A stretch of 64,000 bases of DNA from Adiantum capillus-veneris (lineage: Eukaryota > Streptophyta > Polypodiopsida > Polypodiales > Pteridaceae): assembly GCA_014529385.2 (NCBI GenBank), contig CM043953.1:70222872-70286871 (forward strand), in the 5' to 3' direction. Under the pieces are notes generated by a model. It saw nothing but the letters and a program-made list of their open reading frames with translations, did not search any database and was not told the DNA's origin. Shown here in pieces: positions 1-11,439 of the stretch; the stretch's first letter is position 1; every line of letters begins with the position of its first letter. A program made the translations under genes and the position numbers.

Positions 1-1
1 C

Positions 2-277
2 AAAAATAAATGCACACATTGTGGCAGAAACAACCACCTTTTCAAAGATTGTTATGAACTAAACCCTTATAAAACATGTGGTCAAAAGAATCATGCTACC
101 AAACATTGCAAGCTCAAACACAAACAAATGAAGTTTTCCAACAACTATAACACCAGAAGAAACTGCAAAGAACGATACAAAGACAAAGGCAAAGCAAAAA
201 TCAACCTTGCTGCTAAAAATTCTAGTGATGAAGATACCTACAATCAAGTTGGCATAGTCTACGAAAATATATTGTGA
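2..277 (+). pseudogene. Retrotransposon Gag C-terminal fragment with zinc knuckles
   Basis: Frame 2 is open from the window edge to TGA at 275-277. It encodes a canonical CCHC knuckle (C-x2-C-x4-H-x4-C, first Cys at 11-13). A second follows whose first Cys is replaced by Tyr (Y-K-T-C-G-Q-K-N-H then C). A Lys-rich basic tail comes after. This is the nucleocapsid end of a retrotransposon Gag, which binds RNA in the virus-like particle. No protease, integrase or reverse transcriptase follows. Within 200 bp come a polypurine tract and an LTR, so the element is either gag-only (non-autonomous) or a deletion derivative. The N-terminal part lies outside the window. Confidence 0.75.
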
Positions 278-309
278 AGCACTATCATTTGTACTTCCCT
301 CATTTGTGT

Positions 310-470
310 GTGGGGGAGGATTTGTGAATCCCACCTTGTGACTGTGGAATATTTTTTGCTCCATACCTACTATTGTGTTCAAGGGGAGGTTTGTGAGCTT
401 GTGTGCCTACCCCGTATGTGTTTTGAGGGGAGGAGTATGTGTAGTGCAACAAAATCCACAAGGGGAGGAT
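310..470 (+). repeat. Four polypurine-tract-like motifs before an LTR
   Basis: Purine-rich cores close to GGGGAGG occur near 312, 380, 425 and 461, several followed by TTTG or ATTG. The last one (461-470) abuts the TG of the LTR and is the likely plus-strand primer. The earlier ones look like diverged copies of the same motif. Confidence 0.5.
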
Positions 471-800
471 TGTTGGGGTGCGAGCTTTGTTGCACCACGT
501 TGTCACGAGAACTCCCTCTATCCATGTAGGCTACCATGTAGATGCCATGTGTGTAGCATCATGTGATAGCCCATGTGTGGGCATGTGATGTCCCAAGAGT
601 CATGCCTAGAGCCAACTAGAAGGGTCAAGGGTCAAGAGGCATTTTGCCCTTTCATGAAGAGTCAAGTGACCTTTGGACAGGTGTAAGCACTAGGTGCTAT
701 ACTTATATAATAAGCTTTGTAATCAGTTTCTCAAGTTGAATAATCAAGTGTGTTCGTGTGTCTACATCCTAATCTCTTGTGCATTAGTTTAACCTTTAAC

Positions 801-844
<44 letters not shown>

Positions 845-895
845 TATGATCACATAATGAATGGCACATTACGCTAACCACCATAACCCTTCACA
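471..895 (+). repeat. Candidate 3' LTR
   Basis: It starts TGTTGGGGTG directly after a polypurine tract and ends ...TTCACA, so it has TG...CA ends. It contains a TATA-like ACTTATATAA near 700 and a (CT)n run at about 806-839 in the presumed transcribed part. No second LTR is in the window, so the right boundary rests on the TG/CA rule alone. Confidence 0.5.
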
Positions 896-2685
896 CTCCT
901 CGCATTCTTGCGGGGATGGGTGATTGTTGTGGATGGCTACATTCATCTTTTTCCCTCAACATCGGCATTCCTGCGGATAGGTATTTCCCATGGAAGACAT
1001 CTTCTTGACATCGGCATCTTCTCAACATCGATGCCCTTCCTATAGACATGCCATTTTTCATGAATGACTGCATCATCGACATGCTCGAGTGAGGTGTCTC
1101 TTCCATAGAGGACCGACACCTAGCATCTACATCAATGGAGACATCTTCCTACAGATACTTCTTGGATTCCTCTCAGGATGACTTGGCACACACGCACACG
1201 TGCATTCTCAGATCTCGTAGACTCGCACACACACTTGACTCCATTTAAGGTTGTCATTTTGGCTTTGATTGAATTCTCGAGTATGCACATAGCTTGGAGG
1301 TGGAGATTTCTACATCAACATTGCAGGGGGAGTTGTTGTTTGTATAGCAACCAAAGGATTCCCATTTTTAGTTGAGGTGGAGGCGACGCCATTACAATTG
1401 GTGTGTTTTTTAGCCAACGGAATTTTTAAGGCCAAGGAGTAGTGGTCAGCATTGGCACTATAGGTGGAGTTATTTCACAGGTTTCGGCACAGAGTTTTTC
1501 CCCAAACTGTACTATTTTGGTGTGCACTTCCATTTTGTTCCTGACATAGATCTACTTGTGCTCTTCTCTGATGATTTTTTAGAGATTCTAGGTAGCCATA
1601 TATTTAAGGTTTTGATGCATGATCTTTGCGTTTTCTATGAGATGGTTGTTCTTGATCCTTGTGCATAGTGGTTGGCTTTATGACCTTGTCAATTGACAAG
1701 TTTTGACAGGTTTTCACAAGACACTTTGCTGGTAATGAAACATCTGAAAAGACCGCTTGTAAATTTTCATGTCGTTAACCTTGTAAATGGTCAAATGTAA
1801 TGGTATCGGGGCTATTGTGGCTTCCAGCTTGTAAATATGAGTCAAATAGTGAGCCTAAGGCAACTTAAACCAATTGGGCTATATAAGTCAATTGAGCTCA
1901 TTTTGAAAAAAATCCATTTTGGAGACTTATCAAAGAAGAGCTTGTATCAAATAGGATTGTGACTTTCTAGAGCTCGCTACGCACAAACAAGAGATTATTA
2001 TGCATTAATCTATTGTACATGTGGTCTACATTGTGTTTGCTATGTATTGATGTGCTTTGTGCCTCGCGTGCATGATCATGTGTGTTGTATGCATCGTGTG
2101 TATGTGAGACCTTCCCACTCTTGTATCTAGAGGTAGGAAACTTTGTTTTCCAATGTCGGACCATGGTTGGAACCACAAGAGCATGTAGATTCCAAACATG
2201 TATTGATTCGACAATTCAGTGACACAAAAACATGTGATATGCATTTTTCTCACAACTCAGATTGTCATACCCTAGTGGCCACTACACTAAGAAGATGACC
2301 AGAGCTATATGTGGCAAGGTGTTAAAACAATTGGCACCATTGCAAGGGAGCGTGACATGGCTTGTTTGTCAAAGTTCCATTTCTTATAGGTTTTGGTTCT
2401 TTAGAGAGGGTTGTCCACTACCATCATTAGCTAGTAGACCTTAGAGTAGGGATACTTTAGGGTCGTAGACTTGAGCTGGGTCGAGTCGTCGGTTGCTAGT
2501 TGAGTTGAAGAGTGAGAGATTGTGATGACATTTTTTCTTGAGGTGTCAAGTGAGGGTTGTCACACTTGTTTTGGAGTCCAGAGATAGTCCATTCATACTG
2601 ATTTTTGGTTTTCTTGTACATTTAGTAGCTTACATTCTTTTTGCATCAGCATTGTAGGAATTAGAAGTAGAAGAAAGTAGAAATT
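896..2685. other. Intergenic, no gene supported
   Basis: Only short ORFs without recognisable domains are present. I found no LTR, TIR or RNA gene. Confidence 0.6.
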
Positions 2686-2689
2686 CAAG

Positions 2690-3600
2690 GTTGAATTTGC
2701 ATGGAATTCTTGCATTTGGTCGCCACGACCATAACTTGACTGCTACCTGTTTTGAGCATTTGAGTGATCGTCTTACATCTAATTTGCAAGAAAAGTGGAT
2801 ATTTGTCATCTATGGGACACAAGGAAGAGAATTGTGTGAAGACAAATTGTGTGAAGACAGTCCGAAAATTCCTCATTTGGCACATACCCATATGTGTCAC
2901 CAGAGAACTTTCTGGTAGAATTTAGTGCTACCACAACTTTCCCTAGTCTTTCATATTCCCAAACACCTCTATGAGAAAACTGGACTTTATTTGGCCACCA
3001 AAATGGCTAGAAAATACATGCCAGACTTAGAGAGAAAACAGGGTGATTCCCTGACCAAAAGTGATCCAAATTGGACAAAAAAATAAATAATAATAGGCCA
3101 TCAAAGTGTGCACAAGCTGAAAATGAGACCACAATTCCAAAAGGTACTTGTTGACACATAAGCATATATGTCACTAAGCCAAATCTGACCTTAGCCAGCT
3201 ATTGCCTAGATTGAGAGTATCCCAAAAGTGCCTTTACATTTTGATTTGAAGCTAGATTTGACTTGTGAACCATCCATTTTTCTTTTGCAAAATATAGGCA
3301 AAAATAGGGTTGGTTCAAGGATCAAAAGTGGTCCAAATTTGACAAAAGATAGGTAGCTGAGATCCCCAAGGAGTGCTTGAGACTATGGAGTTGTCAGATT
3401 GGAAAAAAGCTCTTCTTGACACATACACATATGTATCACCTTGAAAGTTTTTGCATCTTGAAATACTTGGTTGAGCTTCCTTGCCAAGTTCCATTTGATT
3501 TGGAGCTCATTTTTTGGCATTGATATAGTGATTCCATTTATGGTCTTCGTACATTGGATTTGCATATAGTTATGGTGCATTACTGATGCCCATTGTACAT
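2690..3600. repeat. Three degenerate direct repeats of about 270 bp
   Basis: A near-palindromic core of the type CACATA-N2-CATATGTGTCAC recurs at 2881, 3155 and 3420, a spacing of 274 and 265 bp. The last two units also share a block of the type CAAAAGTGRTCCAAATTKGAC (near 3056 and 3325) upstream of the core. The units are strongly diverged. Confidence 0.55.
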
Positions 3601-4384
3601 GGATTTCAGTGAGCACTTTTAAGTGCTGGTGAGCTTCCTTGAGAGCATTGTTTATGCATTGACAAGTTTTTTGAATTACACTCTTTGCAATTCTTGTTTA
3701 TGTGTGATCGCTCCGGTTATGTACGTTCAGTGTGGATTGCCATTGTACGCACTTTGTAGAGCCTTTTTGGCATTTCTCATTGGCATTATGTATTGGATTT
3801 TATTTTTATGGTCTTTTCAGTCCTCTTCTGGAGACTTTAGTGGTCAAGGCTTTTCTCCCATTTTTCCATATCTTTCTTGTTGATAGGTTTTGTCAATCTA
3901 TGTGGTTGAGGTTCACTCCCACTTTGGCATCTTGGATGCAATTTATGGGTGAGAGTTTCCATTGAGATTTGTAGGGGAGAATCTATCCAATTTATCGTAG
4001 ATTTCTCACCATAGTTTTGGGCTGTATTGCCATATTCTTGTTGATGCATTTGTGATCAATTGGATTGAGACGGTGATTCCCTCTTGTTGCGGTCAAGTTT
4101 ACTCCCATACTGACACATTTGTGGTTCCATATTCTTATCATTTTCATCAGTTGACACTATGTATGCCCCTTGCGAGTCTATGGATGTGACTCATGAGAGA
4201 TAGAGTTCTTGTTTATGTCATTCTTTGAGATGTTGGCATTGTGGACATACAGGGCACATTCTCTGACGTTACTTGCGGCTTATGAGGCAACGTAGGAGAT
4301 CTTTGAGAGATGCAAATAGGTCTTTGGCACATAAAGAGAGGATTGCAGTGCATGTTCATGTTGGTGATAGAGATGTCACTAATG
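3601..4384. other. Intergenic, no gene supported
   Basis: T-rich sequence with short chance ORFs on both strands. No domain is recognised. Confidence 0.5.
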
Positions 4385-5119
4385 TTTCTTGGTAACCTCT
4401 TTCCTACATTTGTTCCTTGGATGGCGCACTTTCTTGTCATTGGTGATGGTAATGCGCTCTTCCATGTCATGCCATGTTGTGAGTGGTTCAATAGCTTTTC
4501 TATTGGGAGATACGGTAGTATGCAAATTGCTGATGATTTTGCATATGACATTCAGGGAGTAGGAGATGTATGCTTGTCATTTCCTAGCAGGGCAACACTC
4601 GCATTTCTCCATGTGAGGTTTGTTCCTGAGCTGAGAGAGTATTATCTCAACAGGATGGCTACAAGCTAATAGTTGTCAGGTATTACTCTCTAAGTAGTCT
4701 TTCCAAATGCAGATGGTATCTCTTGTGATAGCTAGAGGAGACCCTAGCAGCTTGGTTTACTGCACGTTTCTAATAGTCAAGATGGTAGATTCTCAGTTAT
4801 CCTACAGACATGTGATGAGCGTGAGGAGACATGTGTCTTTTGTATATGCTATTCTATGCATTTTTTTTGTGGATTCAGAGGTAGAGCAGCTATGCTCTAG
4901 TGAGACATAGCATGATGATTCTATGACTATGCAGATGGACATACAATGAGAGTTGATAGATATTCCTCTTGCTGGGGAGAGCTCCAAGATGATGCTATGC
5001 AGGATATGTTTGCATATGCAAAGGTACACTAGTCTAGCTCTAGTGATCCATAACAAGATGAGTATGAGATGACAGACATGGAGTTCTTCTACATGCTCAT
5101 GCACAATGCTGACATTGTT
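4385..5119 (+). repeat. Tandem segmental duplication, copy 1
   Basis: It matches 5203-5921 over its whole length with substitutions and small indels. It runs from TTTCTTGGTAACCTC through the block ending GCTGACATTGT. The offset between copies is about 815 bp. It includes the copia protease fragment and about 450 bp of unrecognised sequence. Confidence 0.8.
4400..4669 (+). pseudogene. Ty1/copia protease to pre-integrase fragment
   Basis: The open frame carries the stretch that follows the aspartic-protease active site in copia polyproteins: EWFNSF, then MQIADDFAYDIQGVGDV, then a hydrophobic strand, then VRFVPEL. The other copia elements here have EWFTSY, LGNGQ, ILGVGDVQL and VRHVPAI in the same order. 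The upstream DSGA active site and all downstream domains are missing. It is a small decayed remnant, duplicated at 5281-5492. Confidence 0.65.
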
Positions 5120-5120
5120 A

Positions 5121-5212
5121 TCACTTATGTTTCTTGTAGATAATATTTTGTATGTTTCTTGCAGATGGTATTACTTATGTTTCTTGCAAATGGTATCACC
5201 TATGTTTCTTGG
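5121..5212 (+). repeat. Short tandem repeat of about 27 bp, four units
   Basis: TATGTTTCTTG followed by (C/T)A(G/A)ATGGTAT is repeated from 5126 to 5212. It lies exactly between the two 0.7-kb duplicate blocks, and its last unit merges into the start of the second block. Confidence 0.75.
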
Positions 5213-5921
5213 TTATCTCTTTCCTAATTTCATTCCTTGGATGGTGCACTTTCCTCTCATTGGTTTCTAGATGGTGATGCACTCTTCCATGTCATGTGAG
5301 TGGTTCAATAGCTTTTCTAGTGGGAGATATGGTAGTATACAGATTGTTGACGGTTTGGCATATGAAATTTAGGGAGCATTCGTGGAGTAGGAGATGTATG
5401 CTTGTCATTTCTTGGTAGTGTATCATTCGCACTTCTCCATATGCAGTTTGTTCCTAAGTTGAGATAGAGTATTATCCCAATAGTATGGCTACAAGCTAGT
5501 GGTTGTTAGGTATTGCTCTCTAAGTAGTCTTTCCAGATGCAGATGGGAGCTGCCCCTAGTGGCTTGGTTTACACATTGCACATTTTTATGTTCAAGATGG
5601 TAGATTCTCAATCATTATATAGACATGTAGTGAGCATGAGGAGACATGTGTCTTTCATAGATGTTGTGCATTTTTTTGTGGGTTCAGAGGTAGAGCAATT
5701 GTGCTCTAGTGAGACATAGCATGATGATTCTATGGCTTTGCAGACGAACATACAATGAGAGGACAGATATTCCTCTTGCTGGAGATCTCCAAGATGATGT
5801 TATGTGTAGGAGATGTTTGCATATGCAAAGGTGTAATCTAGCTTTGAGCCACAACAAGATCAGTTTGAGATGATAGACATGGAGTTCTTCTACATGATCA
5901 TGCACAAGGCTGACATTGTAT
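5203..5921 (+). repeat. Tandem segmental duplication, copy 2
   Basis: Copy of 4385-5119. Its copia protease-like portion (5281-5492) has an in-frame stop and a small insertion near 5375, so it is more decayed than copy 1. Confidence 0.8.
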
Positions 5922-6664
5922 GGTTATGCTGGGACATGTGGGTACACTTCCTACGGAGTCAGAGGTGGGATAGCCATTCATGACTACTCTTGGTGATGCA
6001 CATAGTGCAGATAGCATTGCCACGGACAAGTTGGCAAAGATTACGCAATTGTCATTGGCCTTTGGGCATCTCATGTACGACCTCCTTGAGTTAAGACCCC
6101 ACATTGCATCTATAGTGGGAGCATTCGGAGTTTGAATTGTTGGTCAGTGACATGATCACTGGCATGATGGAGCTATGTATGTCATACAAAGATACCTAAG
6201 AGATACGTATGTAGATTTTGGTGATGCTATGCACTTCACATTGGACTTGATTGCATGTTTTGAGAGAGAGGTAGTGGGCATAGGCGGACTGTTGATAGAT
6301 TCCTCTCACCTTGTATTTATATTGGTAATAATTATTGGTCGATCCTTTTATCATACATCACCTTTAGATGGGAGTACGTGTTCTATCTCCTCACTCCTCT
6401 ATGACTTTTCCCTTTGATGCCATCATGTAGATACTCAACTTTGAAGTGTGTCCAACATGTGGTCTTCAACTACTGGCTCAAGAGCTTCTATCTCCTCAAT
6501 AAGAGGATACTAGATAATGCTCTCTTCAAATGACACTCTACTTTTGTTTTCTCTGAAAGATCTTGCTCCTGATCTATATCAATTTCCAAAACACAAAAAC
6601 ATGATCTGCTGCATTGTGAAAGGATAGAACTTGATCAAACCAAAATAGTTTAGCTTGGTGTCGA
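5922..6664. other. Intergenic, no gene supported
   Basis: No domain, repeat or RNA gene recognised. The next LTR begins at 6665. Confidence 0.5.
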
Positions 6665-6835
6665 TGTAATGGTTCATGCCATATGGTCATATATCCACCT
6701 AACACTAAGCTTATCTATTTACCTAATAGAAACAATAAGGTGCTGGGAACGTTCTACTCCATTGTGCTCCACCCACACTCTCTATGTCTCCTTGCTCACA
6801 CTCATGCATGCACGCTTTGCTGTTGCATGCTCACA
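6665..6835 (+). repeat. 5' LTR of the 6.7-9.0 kb copia element
   Basis: TGTAATGGTTCA... aligns with the 3' LTR start TGTAAGGGTTCA. Shared blocks include TTTACCTAATAGAAACAATA and a Ca-rich end near GCTCACA. The sequence 6836-6850 that follows is a primer site, which fixes the end. Confidence 0.75.
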
Positions 6836-6837
6836 TA

Positions 6838-6850
6838 TGGTATTAGAGCC
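6838..6850 (+). promoter_or_regulatory. Primer binding site, tRNA-Met type
   Basis: TGGTATTAGAGCC lies two bases after the LTR end. It matches the plant copia consensus TGGTATCAGAGCC with one change. Confidence 0.8.
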
Positions 6851-7447
6851 TTGAGCCTTACACGCAGTAAGTAGAAGACAAAGAGAGAGAGTGTGTGTGT
6901 GAGAGAGAGTTTTAGTAGAAACTAATTTGTAGCCCACATAGTTGTTGTGTTTTCTTGTCCACATCATGCACGCGTTTCAATCCAAAAATTAGATCATCTT
7001 GTTGCTAGGGCTTCTTGGTTGTGTCAAAAGTCTTCCCATTAGGTGTCTTTAGTCCCCTTTTGAAGTTGTTTTAGCCCTCAAAATCTCCATATGAGCACCA
7101 TAGCAAAAAGTGGTTCTTTAGTCGGTTTTTTTGGCATCGGATTCTACTCAAGCTTCTTTATTTGTAGATCGACATCTATATACAATTTTCACCATCTATA
7201 CTCATCATTGACATCTATATTGCTTCATCAACGCCTACCATTTGCATCAATATCATCTACAGACACATACTCACATGTATCTCTTTGATACACGTACTCT
7301 CTAGTATTCAATATTATCAGACAGAGAGGTTTTTTGTCTGTGCGTTTGTTTCTTGAGTGGGATCACATCTAGCACTCATAGGAGTCTCTTAAGAGACTAG
7401 TTTTTTGAGCACATCGTTGAAGGCATAGACACTACATTGACTTTCTT

Positions 7448-7474
7448 TTTTTTTTGAGGGGGGGGGGGGGGGAG
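7448..7474 (+). repeat. Homopolymer T then G run
   Basis: A short T run near 7444 is followed by an almost pure G run to 7472, inside the copia leader. Confidence 0.9.
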
Positions 7475-7560
7475 TTCCAACTAAGGTTATATTTTCGATT
7501 GAGGCGTGGATACAACAACCGACAACATAGCAGCTAGAAATTATTTTATGGATATTATAG

Positions 7561-8170
7561 CTATTGTTTTACAATACATATGTATTTGAGCTTTCCGTGC
7601 ATTTTGAGAGAACAGAGAGCCAAATCAGGTACAAAGGTCAACGCTTTGCGTACTGACATTGGTGGAGAGTATGTCTCCATAGAGTTCAAGAATTTTGTAG
7701 CAAATGTGGGATTAGGCAACAATACACTACACCATACACACTTGCTCAAAATGAAGTTGTTGAGCACATGAATAGAACTATTCATCAAGAGAGAGTTACA
7801 ACTATGCTTAGTATGGAAAATCTACCCTCACAGTTTTTGAGAGAGTGTATTCTTATAGCAGTTTACATTATAAACAAATCGCCTAGTATGCCATTCAATT
7901 ACAAGATTCCAAAGGAATATTGGACTTGCAAGAAGCCAAATTATCACATTGTGTGTGCTTGGGTGTGAGTCATTCTCACATGTCCCTAAAGATCTACTAG
8001 GAAGCTAGACCCCAAGTCACACAAATGCATCTACATTGGATATGGTGTTGACAAAGAGATGGGTTATCGTCTCTAGCACCCAAAATCTAGTAAGGTCATT
8101 CAACACAGCTCACATGTTATCTTCAATGAATCAAATATGCATAGGAAACATATCAAAGAGGTTGATTAGG
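7561..8170 (+). pseudogene. Copia integrase remnant
   Basis: Integrase core signatures appear in order across several frames. They are LRTDIGGEYVS (second catalytic Asp, normally TDNGGEY), then HMNRTI (normally AERMNRTI, carrying the catalytic Glu, which is lost here), then INKSPSMPF, then the C-terminal KSHKCIYIGYG block near 8020. Frameshifts occur near 7770 and 7965, and stops interrupt the frame. The integrase joins cDNA to the host genome; this copy cannot. Confidence 0.75.
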
Positions 8171-8171
8171 C

Positions 8172-8660
8172 AAGTGCTTATGCTTCAAAAACAATGATGC
8201 ATCCATTGTGGGTTACACGAATGCAAATTATGCGGGTTGTATGGATTCTAGAAGATCCTCTTCTAGCTATGTTTTCTTGTTTGCTACATCATCTGTTTCA
8301 TGGAGATCATGCATATAGGATTGCACCTCGTCTTCTACCATAGACATAGAGTATATTGTAGCTTCTATTGCTAGCAGAGATATTGTTTGGTGAGCTCATC
8401 TAATGGAAGATCTCGACATTCACCAAATTCCAATACATAATTATGATAGTCATAGTCCTATAGCATTAGCTAACAACCCCATGTTTCACTCAAATTCAAA
8501 ACACATAGAGGTAAGGTATCATGTGATATGGGATATATTGATTGGAAAGTGCATCCAACTTGTCAAGGTCCATACATATGACAACCCCGCAAATGCTCTC
8601 ACGAAGGGCTTAGCCTCAGAGTGGTTTGCACATTGCATTGACATGATGGGTATAGGGTGA
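8172..8660 (+). pseudogene. Copia RNase H remnant
   Basis: The usual copia C-terminal block order is present: VGYTNANYAGC (normally VGYTDADYAGC), SSSYVFLF, VSWRS, then PIALANNPMFH, KHIEVRYH, VKVHTYDN and ALTKGLASEWF, ending at TGA 8658-8660. The first Asp of the RNase H site is changed to Asn. Stops occur near 8320 and 8390. It joins integrase sequence directly, which shows a deletion of the reverse transcriptase. Confidence 0.75.
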
Positions 8661-8677
8661 AGCCTCACAGTTGTACA

Positions 8678-8893
8678 TACATAGCCACTTGGGCCATATT
8701 GGCCTTCAAGAGGGAGATTGTAAGGGTTCAGGACATAGTGGTTGGACACCCATCTAGCACTAACCTTATAAGTTTACCTAATAGATACATAGCCACTTGG
8801 GCCATATTCGCCTTCAAGAGGGAGATTGTAAGGGTTCAAGACATAGTGGTTGGACACCCATCTAGCACTAACCTTATAAGTTTACCTAATAGA
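8678..8893 (+). repeat. 108-bp tandem duplication spanning the PPT/LTR junction
   Basis: 8678-8785 and 8786-8893 are nearly identical. Each copy contains the polypurine tract (AAGAGGGAGAT) and the first part of the LTR (TGTAAGGGTTCA), so the element has two PPT-LTR junctions, at 8719 and 8827. Confidence 0.9.
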
Positions 8894-8994
8894 AACAATA
8901 AGGGCTTGGGAATGTTTTGTTGCATCCTGCTCCACCTACTCTCTTTAAGTCTCCTTGCTCACACACACACACACGCTCCGCTCCTACGCGCTCA
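8827..8994 (+). repeat. 3' LTR of the 6.7-9.0 kb copia element
   Basis: It starts TGTAAGGG after the second polypurine tract, aligns with 6665-6835 and ends at about GCTCA. A (CA)n stretch near 8961 is longer than in the 5' LTR. Confidence 0.75.
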
Positions 8995-9307
8995 TAGTTT
9001 AGATGGACTCTGATTGTAGGCTTCCTACCTGCCTCTACTCAACTGTCACTGGAAAACTATATGGACACAATGTTAAGTAGACTTTTCTTTGCCAACAAGT
9101 ACAGAACATTGTTTGCTTATTAATAAAATATTTCTCAAAATTTCCCAAAAATGAAAAATATTTCCTTAACGAGGGACAACACCACTTAAAACACAAAATT
9201 GCAGATATTTGAGGCTTCTTTAAGTATTTTTTGGCTCAGCATTGCATCAATTGGATCCTTGGAGTAAGATCTTCCCAGCTATGAAGTCATTTGATATCAC
9301 TATGTGG

Positions 9308-9337
9308 GAAGGTAAGTAATCGCGATTACTTACTTCA
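9308..9337. repeat. Perfect palindrome
   Basis: A 22-bp perfect palindrome lies at 9312-9333 with centre GTAATCGCGATTAC. The arms extend on both sides (GAAG/CTTC) with a one-base bulge. Confidence 0.9.
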
Positions 9338-10043
9338 ACCAAAACAACTCAAGTTTTGGCAAGTATTGGCCTCTCCTCCTTTTCTCTCAAAAAGTTGAGC
9401 TTGGTTCCTTGATGTAGTACCCCCTCTTTGTGAGTTTTTTGGTTCAAAGTTTTGTATCAAAGTTGTTTTCCCATCATGATGTTTCACTAGTACATGAAAA
9501 AGTATGTATTTGAGATTACATGATTTTCAACTCTAAAAAGTTCTGTGAATTCCCCAACTGTAATTATGGATTTTGGGATCTTTGGAGGTAATTTGGATTT
9601 GAATTCAATGACTCATTTGCAAAGTTATCACTTCCCTCGGACAAGGTCAACTTCTTTTGTGAACTAATACACTCAAATGGAAGCTGGTTATCGATCACTT
9701 GTTTTGACAGTTCCTCTCAAGGGTCAACTCTTGGTGTTAATTTGGTGGCAAAAAGCTCAAACGATGATAATCACGATCACATGCTTTGAGGTTCTTTTCC
9801 ACTATTTTGGATTTTGTACATAGTCCCAGCTATTACAACCAACTTCAAGCAATATCTCCCAAAAAAACTCAAAAGTTATGGTAATGATTCAAGGACTTTC
9901 AACTATCAAAATAGTTTCTTCTCTTTGTGGTCCTTAGCCTGATGTTTAGAGGTCAATTTTAAGTTTTTTAAGATGAAAACTAGACAACCATATTTAGAAT
10001 CACTTGATCTCTAAACTAGCATTTCATAGTACCCCTTTTAATG

Positions 10044-10071
10044 TCAAAGTAAGTAATTATGATTACTTACT
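10044..10071. repeat. Near-perfect palindrome related to the one at 9.3 kb
   Basis: Arms CAAAGTAAGTAAT and ATTACTTACTTTG surround a short centre. The arm sequence is shared with the palindrome at 9312-9333. Confidence 0.85.
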
Positions 10072-11439
10072 TTGGCTTAATTTTTTTTGCTCTACTCATG
10101 TGCATTGCCTATGGGTTTCTAAGAATTTCTAGACTGTCTCTCTTGATTTTAAATTCGATTTCACTTACTATTCGCTCAATTTTCCTATTCGCTCAATTTT
10201 CCTCTTCAGATGCACCTCTCTAAAACATCCTCCTTATCACAAAAAATCATCAAACTTCCATGGTATCATTTCCAGAGATGTAGTTTCCTTACCTACTCCT
10301 ACGCATGAAAGAAAAAACAAACAATAAACCATTTTCAAGGTTTTTGTGCTCAAGGCATTCTATGCTACTTAGCCCAATGTGGACTCTACAACTATGTGAA
10401 GTCTCAAGAACTCATCACACTAGTACCTAATCTATACTCAAGAGACCTTAGGCAAGCCCTGTGCTACCAAGCATCCCTACTACTTGTTGGCAAGTCCCCC
10501 ACTTCAAAATTTCCTAAACTAAGCTTGAACCGAGGATTACTCTAAGGGGATCTGTAGAGGATGTCACAAAAATGAGCACAAGTTTTGTTTGATTTAGGTC
10601 ACTTGTTCCCTAGCAACATGCCAAAATGTTGCAGTCTCAAGATGCAAGGTTTCGAAATAGCTATATCACAAACCTCTAACAACATCTCCTTTGTCAATCC
10701 AAGGTGTGTGCCTGACCTACTCAATGCACAAAGGCTACGATAAGTGTAACACTTCAAGGAAAACACTGTCAAGCCGTCTCCTATCTCATACATGGACAAA
10801 TCCCATAGAATCACCTGAACGAGTCTCTTTCACCTAAGACTCATCCTAACATTCCCAATTGCAAATGAAGTTCAAATGCAACCAGTTCACTACACATAAT
10901 CCCTAGCACATAAGGAACACGTCCATGGTCTCAAATCTTGATTCTCACACTCTAGAAATAGTTCAAATACATGTAGAGTGGATTTTTTAAGTGGTCGATT
11001 TTGGTATTTTTGGGCATTTGTAGCATGGTTTAGTAGCCTTGTATCCTCTCCTATGGTTAATTGGAGAATTTAAGCCCTAATTTGTGAGTTATGAGCCAAA
11101 ACAACTCATGGAAGAGAGTGCTCAAAGACTCAAAAATGTTACGAGAAACTTACATGAACTCATGGAGCTCACACTTGGGATCGCATTGTTGAGACAACAA
11201 ATGGATCACTATAGAGAGAATAACATGCATCCAAGATAAGAGGGAAGACACAAGTTGTAGCAACAACAATCGTACTCTATTATCTCTTCCAAAAATTAAT
11301 AAAAACCTTATAAACTTGGCTTTTATACAAAGCCCCAAAACATGAGTTAAAAATGGCTGATTTAAAGGGGCTACTTAGGGTGCGAGAATTCCCTATCTGA
11401 TTTATGACTTGGAAATGCAAGCATCCAAACTGTTACAAT

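Larger units (their letters stand above)
6665..8996 (+). mobile_element. Internally deleted Ty1/copia retrotransposon
   Basis: The plus-strand element has a 5' LTR of about 170 bp, a tRNA-Met-type primer site, integrase remains, an RNase H segment, a polypurine tract and a 3' LTR. Gag, protease and reverse transcriptase are missing: the integrase C-terminal region near 8170 joins straight to the RNase H region. No convincing 5-bp target duplication is visible. The coding parts carry stops and frameshifts, so it could only have moved with help in trans. Confidence 0.75.
8997..11434. other. Intergenic, no gene; holds two related palindromes
   Basis: No coding domain is recognised. Near-identical inverted repeats with arms of the type AAGTAAGTAAT lie around 9308-9337 and 10044-10071 (separate entries). 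Confidence 0.5.
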
